64,000 bases of DNA, taken from assembly GCA_018350325.1 (NCBI GenBank), contig JAEVLN010000041.1, positions 1 through 64,000 on the forward strand, written 5' to 3'. Shown here in pieces: positions 49,561 through 60,695 of the stretch (the first letter of the stretch is position 1; each line of letters opens with the position of its first letter). Below the pieces are notes generated by a model. It searched no databases. It was not told where the DNA came from and saw only the letters and a list, made by a program, of their open reading frames with translations. The DNA is from Globodera rostochiensis (Eukaryota; Nematoda; Chromadorea; Rhabditida; Heteroderidae). The position numbers and the translations under genes are program-made.

Positions 49561-51232
49561 TTATTTCTTCCCGAACAAATTGGCCATCATTCCACCGATC
49601 TCTCCACCCCCACACGGTCTGTTCCCCACTCCAAATGCCCTCGGTGTCGACTGAGTGGGGAACAGTCTCTTCTTCTGCTGGAATTGTGCCACCATTTTAC
49701 TTTTTCCTCCGCCAATCTCTCCGTCTTCGCTGTCCACCGCCCCAACAGTTGCTGTCTTGGTTACCACACATCCATTCAAGATCAATGACCAGCTTTGATC
49801 GGATGGAAGAGTAATATCGGAATTTGGAAATTGACCATAGAGGAGACATCGTCGCGATTGGGCGTGAAATGAAGCGGTCTTCAAGTGTGAATGGCAAAAG
49901 CCTTTGATTGATTCGAGAAGGACTATATGTACCTGACAGTTTTGGTGGTCCATGCACTTGTTTAAGCACTCAGTCAATGTGTGAATCTGTTCTAATGTGA
50001 CCGATGGGCCAAAATTTGGAGAAAAGCGTCGTTGGAGGCGAACTGAAAAGCGAACGGACTCGCGGCAGATGCCGTAACGATGAGCTGAATCACAAAACGA
50101 CCAGAAGTATATAATTATAATACAACAAAAAAGGGCTCACCGGGGACACACCACTTCTCTGCGTATGTTCCCGCGTGTAATGCCGCTGGTTCCGGCTGAA
50201 TAGACACTTTTGAGCTTATTTTTGAATGCAAAAAGCATTTGCTGCCTCCGGGCACATGGCTGAAACCGGCACAGGCCAACACGTTTCCCTCGGGGTCCTT
50301 ATCTTCCGAGTAAATTGATGCATCACAAATGATGACAATTCTACTTGATTTGACGTGCAGAATTGGGCACATTCAGTCTCGGACCAGCCCATAAACTCCT
50401 CCGCCCCTTCGATAGGCTGTCCGCCAACGTACGATAAATAGCCTGTCACGCGGCCAAACGCGGCACAGTCCAGCTCTGTGACCACTCCTCCGGCACTTTC
50501 CGCCTTTAGCACCCGTCCCTCCCCTTCGTGCCTCCCTCCCGAGCCGTTTTCCTCCTTTCTGTCCAATTGGTCGAGCAAAGTGGCCAATTCCTCGTCGCTT
50601 AGAGTGTCTTCCGCTGCAGGCGTCGTCACGGGGATGGGCTTTTTGCCAACACTTTGTACTTGGCTCGGCGCCCCAAACACAGCGCCTTTTTTGGTATTAA
50701 GCGCCAGAAGACGCTGAGTGGGACCTTTTTTGGGATTAGTGTTGGTGGGTTGCAACCCAACAGCAGGTTTAGGCCAAACGAGTGCATACCGACACATTCC
50801 TGCATGCTAGAAGTTCGTCTGTACATGTCGAATCCGTTGGCCGGGTGTATTACCGCCGGCAATTTACGTCCATCGTGACCATACAAACGGCAGCTGTGCT
50901 GGAGATGATCATAGACAACCGAACGACAATAACCAGGCTGTAAGTGGATGAAGCCGACTTAATCTTTCAATAATCACCCCTCCCCCGACGTCTTCCTGCT
51001 CGTCCCCGTTTCCGGTGTGAGTGATGCATTGCTCGAGGCAATCCGTTGGGGCTGAGCGGAAGATTTCTGTCAATGGCTGAGAGTTGTCGATTGAATGGCG
51101 CTCCAATTTTTGGAAGCACCGAGCAACTAATAAAAATGAGCAAAAGATGATTTTGTGGGAATACTCACATTGGAAGGAGGAAATGGATGGGAGGAGAAGG
51201 AGGAAAAGGAGAAATTGGAAATAGAGAGGCAT
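49561..51232 (-). CDS. secreted protein with three PAN/apple-type domains
   Basis: A signal peptide (MPLYFQFLLFLLLLPSISS) is followed by a first PAN module (RCFQKLERHSI, DCLEQCITHTG, CRSVVYDHLQHSCRLYGHDG). A Lys/Pro-rich linker carries an acidic patch (DEELATLLDQLD). A second module has DCAAFGRVTGYL, ETECAQFCTS and ACAGFSHVPGGSKCFLHS. A third has TECLNKCMDHQNCQ, HSHLKTASFHAQSRRCLLYG. It ends with a basic, Gly-rich C-terminus (MMANLFGKK). The Cys spacing (C-x3-C, C-x(n)-C-x-L-x-S/G) is that of PAN_1 domains in nematode extracellular matrix and apical-surface proteins. Introns are short; exon borders in the first module and the linker are only partly resolved. A further PAN gene lies just upstream on the same strand. 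Confidence 0.75.
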
Positions 51233-51793
51233 AATAAAAGAGGGAAAGAAGGAGGCAAGAAAGGTGTTGTGAGCTTGAAAAGTGCGTCCTTAAAAGGATT
51301 TGTCGGTAGCAAAATCTGTTCAAGGATGTCGGTCGGATATAATAATGGGTGGCAGGCGGCGGGTGAAGGAAGATGGAGTGGAAGCTGGAGCAGGAGCAAG
51401 TGGGGGAAGGGGATAGGCGGTGGTGGTCTCTTCGGGAGGTCTTTTCGGGAAGAGGAAAGTCCCTCGAGAGTGCGGGGGGGGGGGGGGGGGGTCGCCGTCC
51501 CCCCCCCCTTCCCCCCTTCCCCTTCATTCCGACAGTGTTTTTGGGTCAACAAATTGTTGTTCCACTGATTGGTTCTTATCCCGCCTTTACTCCATTTCAT
51601 CGCTATTCCTCCAGCTTTTTCCGACCACCGGTTCCAGCTTTTCAAGCATCCGAACCCACTGCAAACGCATGGAAAAACACGATCAAAAAATTGGAAGAAT
51701 TTAAATAAAATCACGAAAATGTCACACACATTCAAATAGTTTTATGATTGATTGATGTCGTCTAGAAGTATCAATAAATCCCTTGGGTTTCTT
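51233..51793. other. spacer between the two PAN genes
   Basis: GA-rich, then a G-run/C-run pair at 51475-51515. Open frames here are low-complexity. No gene called. Confidence 0.5.
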
Positions 51794-52116
51794 TCATATT
51801 TTGCGTTCCTTTAGCGCACTGCCCGCTTCATCTTTCTCCTGCTCTCGACGATGTTCTTCACATTCCTTCTTCATGTACAGATCATGGCCTTTGGCGATCA
51901 CTTCCTGTGCCGCCTCCCCCTCCTCCGCCCCCGAATATAATTGGCAGGTTGAGAAGTGCTTGTGGTACACGACGGTGTTGCAGACACGGTCGGTGGAGCA
52001 AAAGCGGAGACAGTCGTCCGGGGACACGTTGAAGAACTCGTGGGAGGAGGAGGCGTTCGACAGAGCGCGTCCGGGGGAGTGGGTGAAACAATCGAGCATG
52101 GCCGGGGAAATCGGAA
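51794..52116 (-). CDS. PAN/apple-domain protein, C-terminal exon (5' exons unresolved)
   Basis: The exon begins after ttttttag at 52117. It encodes LDCFTHSPGRALSNASS ... NVSPDDCLRFCSTDRVCNTV + VYHKHFSTCQLYSG, a single PAN module with the expected C-x3-C and C-x-L-Y pattern. A charged tail (KKECEEHRREQEKDE) ends at a stop. An acceptor directly before the exon means at least one 5' exon exists, perhaps near 52390-52443 (MRSVPLPIQFHLQDLT), but I could not join it with confidence. Tandem arrangement with the three-PAN gene suggests local duplication. Confidence 0.65.
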
Positions 52117-52443
52117 CTAAAAAACAAATTTTGGAGAGGCGATGAAATGGCTAATGGGAGAGAATTGGTTGGGCGATGGGTTAATTCAGCGAATTATGGA
52201 GCGGGCGATGTAATTGTAGAAGAATATTGTCGATTTAATGTTTAATTCCCTAAAATACCCTCATGGACCCCCAGTTTTATGTTTGAAATTGTTTTGGCAT
52301 AATGTCGTCTTTTTATTGTTTTCTCTCTTTTCCCACACAATAAAATCACTTATGTGATATTGTTGATTGTTCAATTGCCTTTTTTTATTACCGACCGTTA
52401 GATCTTGAAGATGGAATTGTATTGGCAGCGGCACAGAACGCAT

Positions 52444-52977
52444 TTGAGAACATTAGCAAAGCCAAGCTGTTGATCAAGAGAAGTCGCAATGAATAGTTAC
52501 CCATTTTGAAAGTAATTATAATACTAATTGCTTTGCTAACACTTTTGATGTTGGTTTATTCGCTCTTTATGATGCGAGAACAAAACAACAAGCGGCGAAA
52601 TGATCATTTAGGTCATTTTTGGGTGCTAACGAATGACCGGATCAGAACTATCTGATCCAATCCGATTGATCCTTTCCTTTGATTTTCCGCTTCTCTAACA
52701 TCGTGGTCTCGCTTCACCCCAAACGCATCAGGGCCCTCTTCCCAAGTTGGACCATCGCGCGTTTGTGCCACAAATAAGAGCGCGTACGGGCACCGAATCT
52801 GAACACAAATTGTAAATGAGTACGGTGGCGAAGTGAGAACGGATACGGTACTCTGACCGGTGCTGAGTGGGTCTGACAAACATCCAAGGTTCTTCCAGTG
52901 AAAGTTTGGCGTAGGTCGAAAGAGGTGGAGGTCGAATCTGATCATTCAGTTGGAGCAGCCCGAACACTTCATGAAGG

Positions 52978-53011
<34 letters not shown>

Positions 53012-54060
53012 ACTTTAATTCTAAAATAAAAGAAACCTCCCGGAGATGGAAAGGAGTCGGACGCTTGGAATAGGGAAAGGAGGAGCGGCAGAAAGAAGAA
53101 GGGGAGGAGCGGCAAGTTGGAGAAGGACAGCATCCTTCTGCGAGTCGTGGACATTTTCTGAGAATTCTGAGAGACAAAATGATGTGGGGGGGGGGAGTCT
53201 AAATGCTAATAGTAATAATTAAACATTAGGAAGAGGAAACAATTTGCTCTCGCTTCCCCCCCCCTCACCCAGCAGTTAGGTGGTTAGTTCATTATGGATT
53301 ATCCATAAATGGGCAGTATGGGCGGGGGGGGGAAGGGGTGCAGGACGTATTTTGAATATTCCGTTGGCCAATTTGTTTAAGTCATGAGCTTCTTTGAAGT
53401 TCCCTAAGGCAACCAAAAAATGAAAATGCATTTAAAATCCAAAATGAGTATTCTGCCAAACTTTTGTCTAATTGGCCACAAAAGAACTCTTCTGATGACA
53501 TAGTTTACGCTACACCGTCATTCACACTTTAATTTTCAATTGGACTTGTTAAAATCTTCCACATGAAATATAAAAAATAATAATTTGAGTATTGGCAAAC
53601 GGACACTGTCTGTTGGTTGGTGAACAGGGAGCGAGCGAGCTTAACTCTTTCAACAAAAAATGGTATTGAATGGTTTTAAAAAATGGCAAAAGAATTCATT
53701 TTCCATTTGGCAGACAAATTTGACAAATCACCGAAAAAGAGACAAATTTGACAAATCACCGAAAAAGCGAAATGAGAGAAAATCGTCGGATCAAAAAAAG
53801 GAAACAAAATATGCTTTATTTAAGTTGCAGAGAATTGTTGCATTTTATGAGAGACAAATAAATAAAATTGCGCTAAAACACTCCACGAGTTGCGCATTGT
53901 CTGCTGTTAGTTGTGGGGCCTTCGGCCAAGCAGTTCGTTCGTCTTCGTCGTGATGAAACGGTTTTGCTGTAAATGTAAAGGGAATAATGGGCCCGTATTG
54001 AATTCGCACGTAAATTCAACAATTCTATGCCCCTGCGGCGACGCTTTCGCCAATTTTGTT
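52444..54060. other. intergenic; long G-run and a short direct repeat
   Basis: A 32-base G run at 52979-53010, one of the longest homopolymers in the window. The segment around 53707-53765 holds a direct repeat (acaaatttgacaaatcaccg). A Lys-rich open frame at 53660-53953 has no recognisable features. Confidence 0.5.
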
Positions 54061-54078
54061 ATGACATAATTATAATCT

Positions 54079-54475
54079 TTGTTTCGGTATTACCCGTACC
54101 CGCGGGTATGACACCCGCATATACGGGCATTTTTACATCCCTAAAGATGACATTATCCTAGTCTAGTCACATGCGCTCTCCCATTTAAAGGAAATTTTTT
54201 AAACATTTTTAATCGAAATAAGCGCTAAAATGTTTGGTAAAATTTGATCACATCTTTCTGAATTTGCTTTAATTTCTTAACAAAGATTGCCGATTTTTTA
54301 AATTTTCCCCCGGTGGCTAATGTCGGCTCGGCATCTCCGGACTCGCGGGTACGCACGCACCCGTACCCCCCGCGTTGTCCATCCCCGCATGCGGGTACGG
54401 GTATACCCGGCACGCAATGTTCTGCAATATCCGTACCCGAAATTTTTATACCCGCACGCGGGTATTGAACCCAGT
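54079..54475. repeat. palindromic-word repeat ('cccgtacccgcgggta' type)
   Basis: Two GC-rich patches of cccgtaccc / gggtacggg words (54085-54135 and 54340-54470) flank an AT-rich centre in inverse orientation. The architecture matches the other foldback elements in this window. Confidence 0.6.
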
Positions 54476-54649
54476 TAAAAGTGACGTAAAAGGTACGAAT
54501 TGAAACGCAGCATCCTTAACTTTAACTTTGAAAAGTTAAAAGCAAAGTGGAATTGAAACGCGAAGCTTAACTTTTTAAAGTTACACAAAAGTAAAAATCT
54601 TCAAAGTAAAAGTGAAAATTAAAAAATAGCCTGGGCAAATTCCGAGCTA

Positions 54650-55075
54650 TCCCCGACAAATTCCGTGCCATCCCCGTCAAATCCATGCCATCCCCGACAA
54701 ATCCGTGCCATCCCCGACAAATTCCGTGCCATCCCCGGCAAATCCGTGCCATCCCCGACAAATTCCGTGCCATCCCCGACAAACCCGTGCCATCCCCGAC
54801 AAATCCGTGCTATCCCCAACAAATTCCGTGCCATCCCCGGCAAATCCGTGCCATCCCCGACAAATTCCGTGCCATCCCCGACAAATCCGTGCCATCCCCG
54901 ATAAATTCCGTGCCATCCCCGACAAATCCGTGCCATTCCCAACAAATCCGTGCCATCCCCGACAAATTCCGTGCCATACCCGACAAATTCCGTGCCATAC
55001 CCGACAAATCCGTGCCATCCCCGACAAATTTCGTGCCATCCCCGACAAATCCGTGCCATCCCCGACAAACCGCTT
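54650..55075. repeat. 20/21-bp minisatellite (tccgtgccatccccgacaaa)
   Basis: About 21 copies of tccgtgccatccccgacaaa, with an alternating extra t giving 20- and 21-bp versions. Both strands have long open frames (CHPRQIRAIP / GMARICRGWH periods), a by-product of stop-free units. Confidence 0.95.
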
Positions 55076-55180
55076 TACTCTCATCGCCTCTCATTCATCT
55101 TATCGCATCTCATCTCCGTCTCATCTCATCTCGTCTCATCTCATCTCATCTCGTCTCATCTCATCCAGTGTCGGCTTTCA
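55076..55180. repeat. tctcatctcg microsatellite-like tract
   Basis: Repeated tctcatctca/tctcgtctca pentamer-decamer words directly follow the minisatellite. Confidence 0.7.
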
Positions 55181-55353
55181 CTTTTGGATTCTCGCATATG
55201 ACTTCCATGCCTCCCATTCTCCTCCTAATCCAGCCTTTAAAATAATCCCCACACAACGCACCCTTCAAAGTGCTTTCTCTCTTTCTTCAACTTTATTTGC
55301 CTCATTCCGTCTAATTTGGTCATATCGCATCGATCCTTTACCCTGTGGCTGTG

Positions 55354-55773
55354 ATGATAAGCTTTAATGACCCTCATTTGGGCAATGAAGGGCATGATAC
55401 TGTCGATGTGCCAGAATCTGCTCTCGAACCTCGACGAGTACCTCCATTTCCTGCCGTTCCCCGTCCCCACACAACCATCCGCCGACTTTGCTCTTCCGTC
55501 TCAATCAAACCCGGTTTCACTCTCCGATTACTGACTTTTGACAATTCTTCTGACTTTGAAGGAGCTGCGGCCACCGCTGCGTCCTCCCCATCAATTTCAC
55601 CGAGGTCAGCTTCTGGCCGTCAGAAAGTGCTAAGCCGCAAGATATCGGCTCCGAGCCGCTTCAGCAAAAGCAAATCCCGTCGAACTTCCATTCCATCGGC
55701 GTTACTCCCGTCCTTAATTGTTGCCACTGTTGGGGGTGACACGGTGGACACCGGACTTCGGATGGGCGTTAGT
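55354..55773 (+). CDS. possible exon of unknown Ser/Arg-rich protein
   Basis: An open stretch with protein-like composition (NDPHLGNEGHDTVDVPES, then SISPRSASGRQKVLSRKIS, SRFSKSKSRRTSIPS). It is followed by a GTAACA donor-like site at 55774, after which the frame decays into repeat. RxxS/SP words suggest a phosphoprotein. No family recognised; it may belong with the exons near 61 and 62.5 kb on the same strand. Confidence 0.4.
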
Positions 55774-55924
55774 GGAGGTAACAAACAGGAGGGCAGGGAA
55801 GAGAGAGAGAGAGAAAATGGTACATGACGAGAGATGGGAGATGATTTAAATAATGTATGGGTGGGTGGGACGGGTGAAGAGGGCACAAAGGGAGTGATCA
55901 CTTCCACCAAGCAATCGTTGCTAT

Positions 55925-56395
55925 CCCATCCCTCTTTAATCCATTCTTCTCTTCCTTCCTCTTCTCCAACCTTCCCTTCCTTCCTCTTCTCCAACCTTCC
56001 CTTCCTTCCTCTTCTTCCATCTTTCCCTTTCTTCCTCTTCTCCATCCTTCCCTTCCTTCCTATTTTCCATCCTTCCCTTCCTTCCTCTTCTTCCATCCTC
56101 CCTTCCTTCCTCTTTTTCCATCCTTCCCTTCCTTCCTCTTCTTCCATTCTTCCCTTCCTTCCTCTTCTTCCATCCTCCCCTTCCTTCCTCTTCTTCCATC
56201 TTTCCCTTCTTTCCTCTTCTTCCATCCTTCCCTTCCTTCCTATTTTCCATCCTTCCCTTCCTTCCTCTTCTCCAACCTTCCCTTCCTTCCTCTTCTCCAA
56301 CCTTCCCTTCCTTCCTCTTCTTCCATCTTTCCCTTTCTTCCTCTTCTCCATCCTTCCCTTCCTTCCTCTTCTTCCAGCTTCCTTTCTTTATTCCC
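55925..56395. repeat. CT-rich minisatellite, about 26-bp unit
   Basis: About 18 copies of ccttcccttccttcctcttc + ttccat with ttctcc/tatttt variants. A pure polypyrimidine strand; H-DNA (triplex) potential. Confidence 0.93.
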
Positions 56396-56518
56396 TCTTT
56401 CATTTCCAAAAGTGCCGTTTTTGTGTTTTTGCCGAATTCCCCCAATTCGCCATCCTCCCTTTTTCGGCACTTTTGCAGTAAAATTTAGAAAAACACAATT
56501 TAAGAGAATTTACATTGG

Positions 56519-56600
56519 TCGGGGGGGGGGGGGTGGGGGTTTAGTGGGGGTGGTGGGGGTTTAGCGGGGGGGGGGGGGGTGGGGGTTTAGTGGGTGGATG
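56519..56600. repeat. G-rich 'gggggtttagtgggg' repeats
   Basis: Three copies of gtgggggtttagtggg/gcgggg with long G runs. Confidence 0.8.
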
Positions 56601-56811
56601 TGTTAAAGAAAGGTGAGAGGAGCACAATGGGCGAGGTTGGGCGGCTGCCAGGGAATTGGGTAAAGGAAAGCACTCTTTGAAAATTAAAATTTTATTAACG
56701 GCCAATTCCCTCCCCCCGTCATAGCCAAGACTGACTGCCCCATCGGTTGTGTTCTTCATTTGTTCTTTCCCCTCATATCTCATGCCTTTCTTCTGAAATA
56801 TTGCCCAATCA

Positions 56812-56935
56812 GCCCCCCCCCTCCTCCCCCCGCCACCCCCCTCCCCCCCCCCCCACCCGCCACCCCCTCCCCCCCACCCGCCACCCCCCCCACCCGCCAC
56901 CCCCCTCCCCCCCCCCCCCGCCACCCCCCCTCCCA
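56812..56935. repeat. C-rich 'cccgccaccccc' minisatellite
   Basis: Repeated cacccgccacc units with C runs. Confidence 0.8.
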
Positions 56936-57217
56936 CTTCATCAACTCATGTTTGCCCCTGGGCGCTTTATCAAATTTCCGCCCCCCCCTCCCTCACCTCC
57001 TCCACCATCCTTTGCCCATGCCACCCATCCCTCCCAGCAGTTGTCCCTTCTGTGCTTCGTCAAAGCCCCCCCCCCTCAACTCTTTCGGCTTTTTCACCTC
57101 CGTTCGTTCGTTTCTTCACCTTATCGGCCTTTCTTTTCGTACGCATGCACTTTTTGTCTTGGTCAACTCCGATTTTGTTTTGTCTAGTCAATTTTGCCTA
57201 TTTGTCTCCAGTGTTTT

Positions 57218-57380
57218 GCTGTTCCAACAATTTTGAACCTGTTCCTGTTCCTGTTCTGTTCTGAAATCTTAGAACAGCCTATCTGTTCTGTTCCTGTTCT
57301 GTTCCGACCTCGAGAACAGAACAGGAACAGGAACAGAACAGGAACAGAACAGAGTAAACTGTTCTTAGACTGTTCCAAAT
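57218..57380. repeat. CTGTTC/GAACAG foldback repeat
   Basis: Left half ctgttcctgttctgttctga; right half gaacagaacaggaacaggaa in inverse orientation, separated by a few dozen bases. Related to composite repeat B foldbacks. Confidence 0.8.
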
Positions 57381-57529
57381 TAAAAATTTTCCGAGTGAAA
57401 TTCAGTCTGAAATTTTAATCGATGATTCATTGGTCAAAGTGTTCGTCACTTCCTAGTGATGCTCGAGACCTAACTTTAACAAGAGTTGCCCCCGAGACTC
57501 GAGAATAATTTTTTGAGAATTCTGCTTTA

Positions 57530-57650
57530 CATCAGGGGGGAGGGGGGGGGGGGGTCGGCGGTGCCGATAGGCGCCGCCGAGAAAATTTTGAATTTTTGAC
57601 TTAATTTGTTAAGGGATTTGCAACCATTTTTTGAAGATTTTAATGGAATT
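57530..57650. repeat. dispersed repeat A 3' part with hairpin (copy 3)
   Basis: gaattctgctttacatcagg, a G-run, hairpin cggcggtgcc-gata-ggcgccgccg (57556-57579), gagaaaattttgaattttt. Confidence 0.85.
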
Positions 57651-57823
57651 GTTAAAAAATGGTCTTGATTTTTAAAAACAAAACAAAAGGGTACCCCTAT
57701 GATTTTTTTCTTAAGTTTAATGAAACAAATAAAAAATTTTTATGTCTTCAAAAAATATTAATTCTAAAATATTTTTAATTACCATCAAAGTTCGTAAAGA
57801 GAGAAAAAAAGCATTTACAAAGT

Positions 57824-57892
57824 AGGGGGTTCGAACCCACAGCCCCAGGCATCACATATCACTCACCATTACACCACACCAGGGAGTAAAAT
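57824..57892 (-). repeat. tRNA-like sequence
   Basis: The minus strand has tggtgtaatggtgagtgat and a perfect B-box-like gggttcgaaccccc. The acceptor ends do not pair convincingly, so a tRNA-derived element or pseudogene is more likely than a working tRNA. Confidence 0.55.
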
Positions 57893-57939
57893 ATAAAGAA
57901 TAAAAAAGAATTTCACTAGGAAAAGTTGAACCTTAGACA

Positions 57940-58268
57940 AAATTGAATCAAGGCACGCAGTTTAACCACTGCGCCACGTGAGATCATAATGAATCATTGG
58001 AAAATTTCAAATATATTACTCAATCAAGTTCAATTCTTCAATTTTTACCCTGTTCTAGCTTGGCCTGTTCTGTTCCTGTTCTGTTCCTGTTCTGTTCCTG
58101 TTCTGTTCCTGTTCTGTTCCTGTTCTGTTCCTGTTCTGTTCCTGTTCTGTTCCTGTTCTGTTCCTGTTCTGTTCCTGTTCTGTTCCTGTTCCAAGGATTT
58201 TGAATCTGTTCCTGTTCCTGTGCTGTTCTGAAATCTTAGAACAGAACAGGCCAAGCTGGAACAGCAAA
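57940..58268. repeat. composite repeat B (copy 2) with expanded CTGTTCCTGTT array
   Basis: Same layout as 44244-44475: tRNA-like minus-strand segment (tggcgcagtggttaa ... aaggttcaa), AT spacer, foldback arms at 58050 and 58264. The left arm here contains about 11 tandem copies of the 11-bp ctgttcctgtt that copy 1 lacks. Confidence 0.88.
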
Positions 58269-58689
58269 ACACTGTTTGTCTCTTTTCCCCTTCCTTCTTT
58301 TATCTATTTTCATATTCTCTTCTTAATCCATTAGCAATAACAATCGCCCAATTGCGCAAAATTCACTCGGATTACTCTAAATGCCTGCTGGAATTCGTTA
58401 ATTTATTTGTTTTGCTCCGTCGTTTTCCTCTCCGTCGGCACTTTCTTCAAATTCCCACCATCCATCGTTGTATTAGGCCTAAAACGTCCTTCCCTCCCCT
58501 CCCTTCGGGAGGGGGGGGGGGGGCTGTATCGAATTTTATTTTTGGCGTCCGCTTAATTTTGTGCTAAACGGAGATTACTCCTCCCCCCCCCTGCCTGTCC
58601 TTTCCTGTCAACTGCAGCCCCTAGTCCAAATATTTGTTTGGTCAACGGAACAATTTACAAATGACCAAGTTTGGCCCCGTTGTCCGATA

Positions 58690-60675
58690 TCCCTCGTCCC
58701 CCCCTTCCCCCACCCTAACCATCTCGTCCCCCCTTCCCCCACCCTAACCACCTCGTCCCCCCTTCCCCCACCCTAACCATCTCGTCCCCCCTTCCCCAAC
58801 CCTACGTCCCCCCCTTCCCCCACCCTAACCATCTCGTCCACCCTTCCCCCACCCTAACCATCTCGTCCCCCCTTCCCCACCCTAACCATCTCGTCCCCCC
58901 TTCCCCAACCCTACGTCCCCCCCTTCCCCCACCCTAACCATCTCGTCCCCCCTTCCCCCACCCTAACCATCTCGTCCCCCCTTCCCCCACCCTAACCACC
59001 TCGTCCCCCCCTTCCCCCACCCTAACCATCTCGTCCCCCCTTCCCCCACCCTAACCATCTCGTCCCCCCTTCCCCCACCCTAACCATCTCGTCCCCCCTT
59101 CCCCCACCCTAACCATCTCGTCCCCCCTTCCCCCACCCTAACCACCTCGTCCCCCCCTTCCCCCACCCTAACCATCTCGTCCCCCCTTCCCCCACCCTAA
59201 CCATCTCGTCCCCCCTTCCCCCACCCTAACCATCTCGTCCCCCCTTCCCCCACCCTAACCACCTCGTCCCCCCTTCCCCCACCCTAACCACCTCGTCCCC
59301 CCTTCCCCCACCCTAACCATCTCGTCCCCCCTTCCCCAACCCTACGTCCCCCCCTTCCCCCACCCTAACCATCTCGTCCACCCTTCCCCCACCCTAACCA
59401 TCTCGTCCCCCCTTCCCCACCCTAACCATCTCGTCCCCCCTTCCCCAACCCTACGTCCCCCCCTTCCCCCACCCTAACCACCTCGTCCCCCCTCTCTCCC
59501 ACCCTAACCATCTCGTCCCCCCTTCCCCCACCCTAACCATCTCGTCCCCCCTTCCCCCACCCTAACCATCTCGTCCCCCCTTCCCCCACCCTAACACCTC
59601 GTCCCCCCTTCCCCCACCCTAACCATCTCGTCCCCCCTTCCCCAACCCTACGTCCCCCCCTTCCCCCACCCTAACCACCTCGTCCCCCCTTCCCCCACCC
59701 TAACCATCTCGTCCCCCCTTCCCCCACCCTAACCATCTCGTCCCCCCTTCCCCAACCCTACGTCCCCCCCTTCCCCCACCCTAACCACCTCGTCCCCCCT
59801 CTCTCCCACCCTAACCATCTCGTCCCCCCTTCCCCCACCCTAACCATCTCGTCCCCCCTTCCCCCACCCTAACCATCTCGTCCCCCCTTCCCCCACCCTA
59901 ACCATCTCGTCCCCCCTTCCCCCACCCTACCATCTCGTCCCCCCTTCCCCCACCCTAACCACCTCGTCCCCCCTTCCCCCACCCTAACCATCTCGTCCCC
60001 CCTTCCCCCACCCTAACCATCTCGTCCCCCCTTCCCCCACCCTAACCACCTCGTCCCCCCTTCCCCCACCCTAACCACCTCGTCCCCCCTTCCCCCACCC
60101 TAACCATCTCGTCCCCCCTTCCCCAACCCTACGTCCCCCCCTTCCCCCACCCTAACCATCTCGTCCACCCTTCCCCCACCCTAACCATCTCGTCCCCCCT
60201 TCCCCCACCCTAACCATCTCGTCCCCCCTTCCCCAACCCTACGTCCCCCCCTTCCCCCACCCTAACCACCTCGTCCCCCCTCTCTCCCACCCTAACCATC
60301 TCGTCCCCCCTTCCCCCACCCTAACCATCTCGTCTCCCCTTCCCCCACCCTAACCATCTCGTCCCCCCTTCCCCCACCCTAACCATCTCGTCCCCCCTTC
60401 CCCCACCCTAACCATCTCGTCCCCCCTTCCCCCACCCTAACCACCTCGTCCCCCCTTCCCCCACCCTAACCATCTCGTCCCCCCTTCCCCAACCCTACGT
60501 CCCCCCCCTTCCCCCACCCTAACCACCTCGTCCCCCCTTCCCCCACCCTAACCATCTCGTCCCCCCTTCCCCAACCCTACGTCCCCCCCTTCCCCCACCC
60601 TAACCACTTCGTCCCCCCTTCCCCAACCCTACGTCCCCCCCTTCCCCCACCCTAACCATCTCGTCCACCCTCTCC
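58690..60675. repeat. 2 kb minisatellite array, 29-bp unit with higher-order structure
   Basis: About 68 copies of ccctaaccatctcgtccccc + cttccccca. Variants include ccacctcgtc, a 24-bp short unit (aaccctacgtccccccc...), a 'ccaccc' unit and a 'ctctctccc' unit. The combination short unit + 'tcgtccaccc' recurs at about 58802, 59342 and 60129, showing block duplication. Confidence 0.96.
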
Positions 60676-60695
60676 CCCCCCCCTGCTCCCGCGCA

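Noticed and set aside
54567..55367. Both-strand frames with GMARICRGWHG or PSPTNSVPSP periods
   Set aside because: Products of the 20/21-bp minisatellite.
55620..56481. Lys/Glu/Arg-rich minus-strand and Phe/Pro/Leu-rich plus-strand frames
   Set aside because: Products of the CT-rich 26-bp minisatellite.
58690..60675. Interstitial telomere made of CCCTAACC
   Set aside because: The word occurs once per 29-bp unit, not in tandem, and nematode telomeres use TTAGGC.
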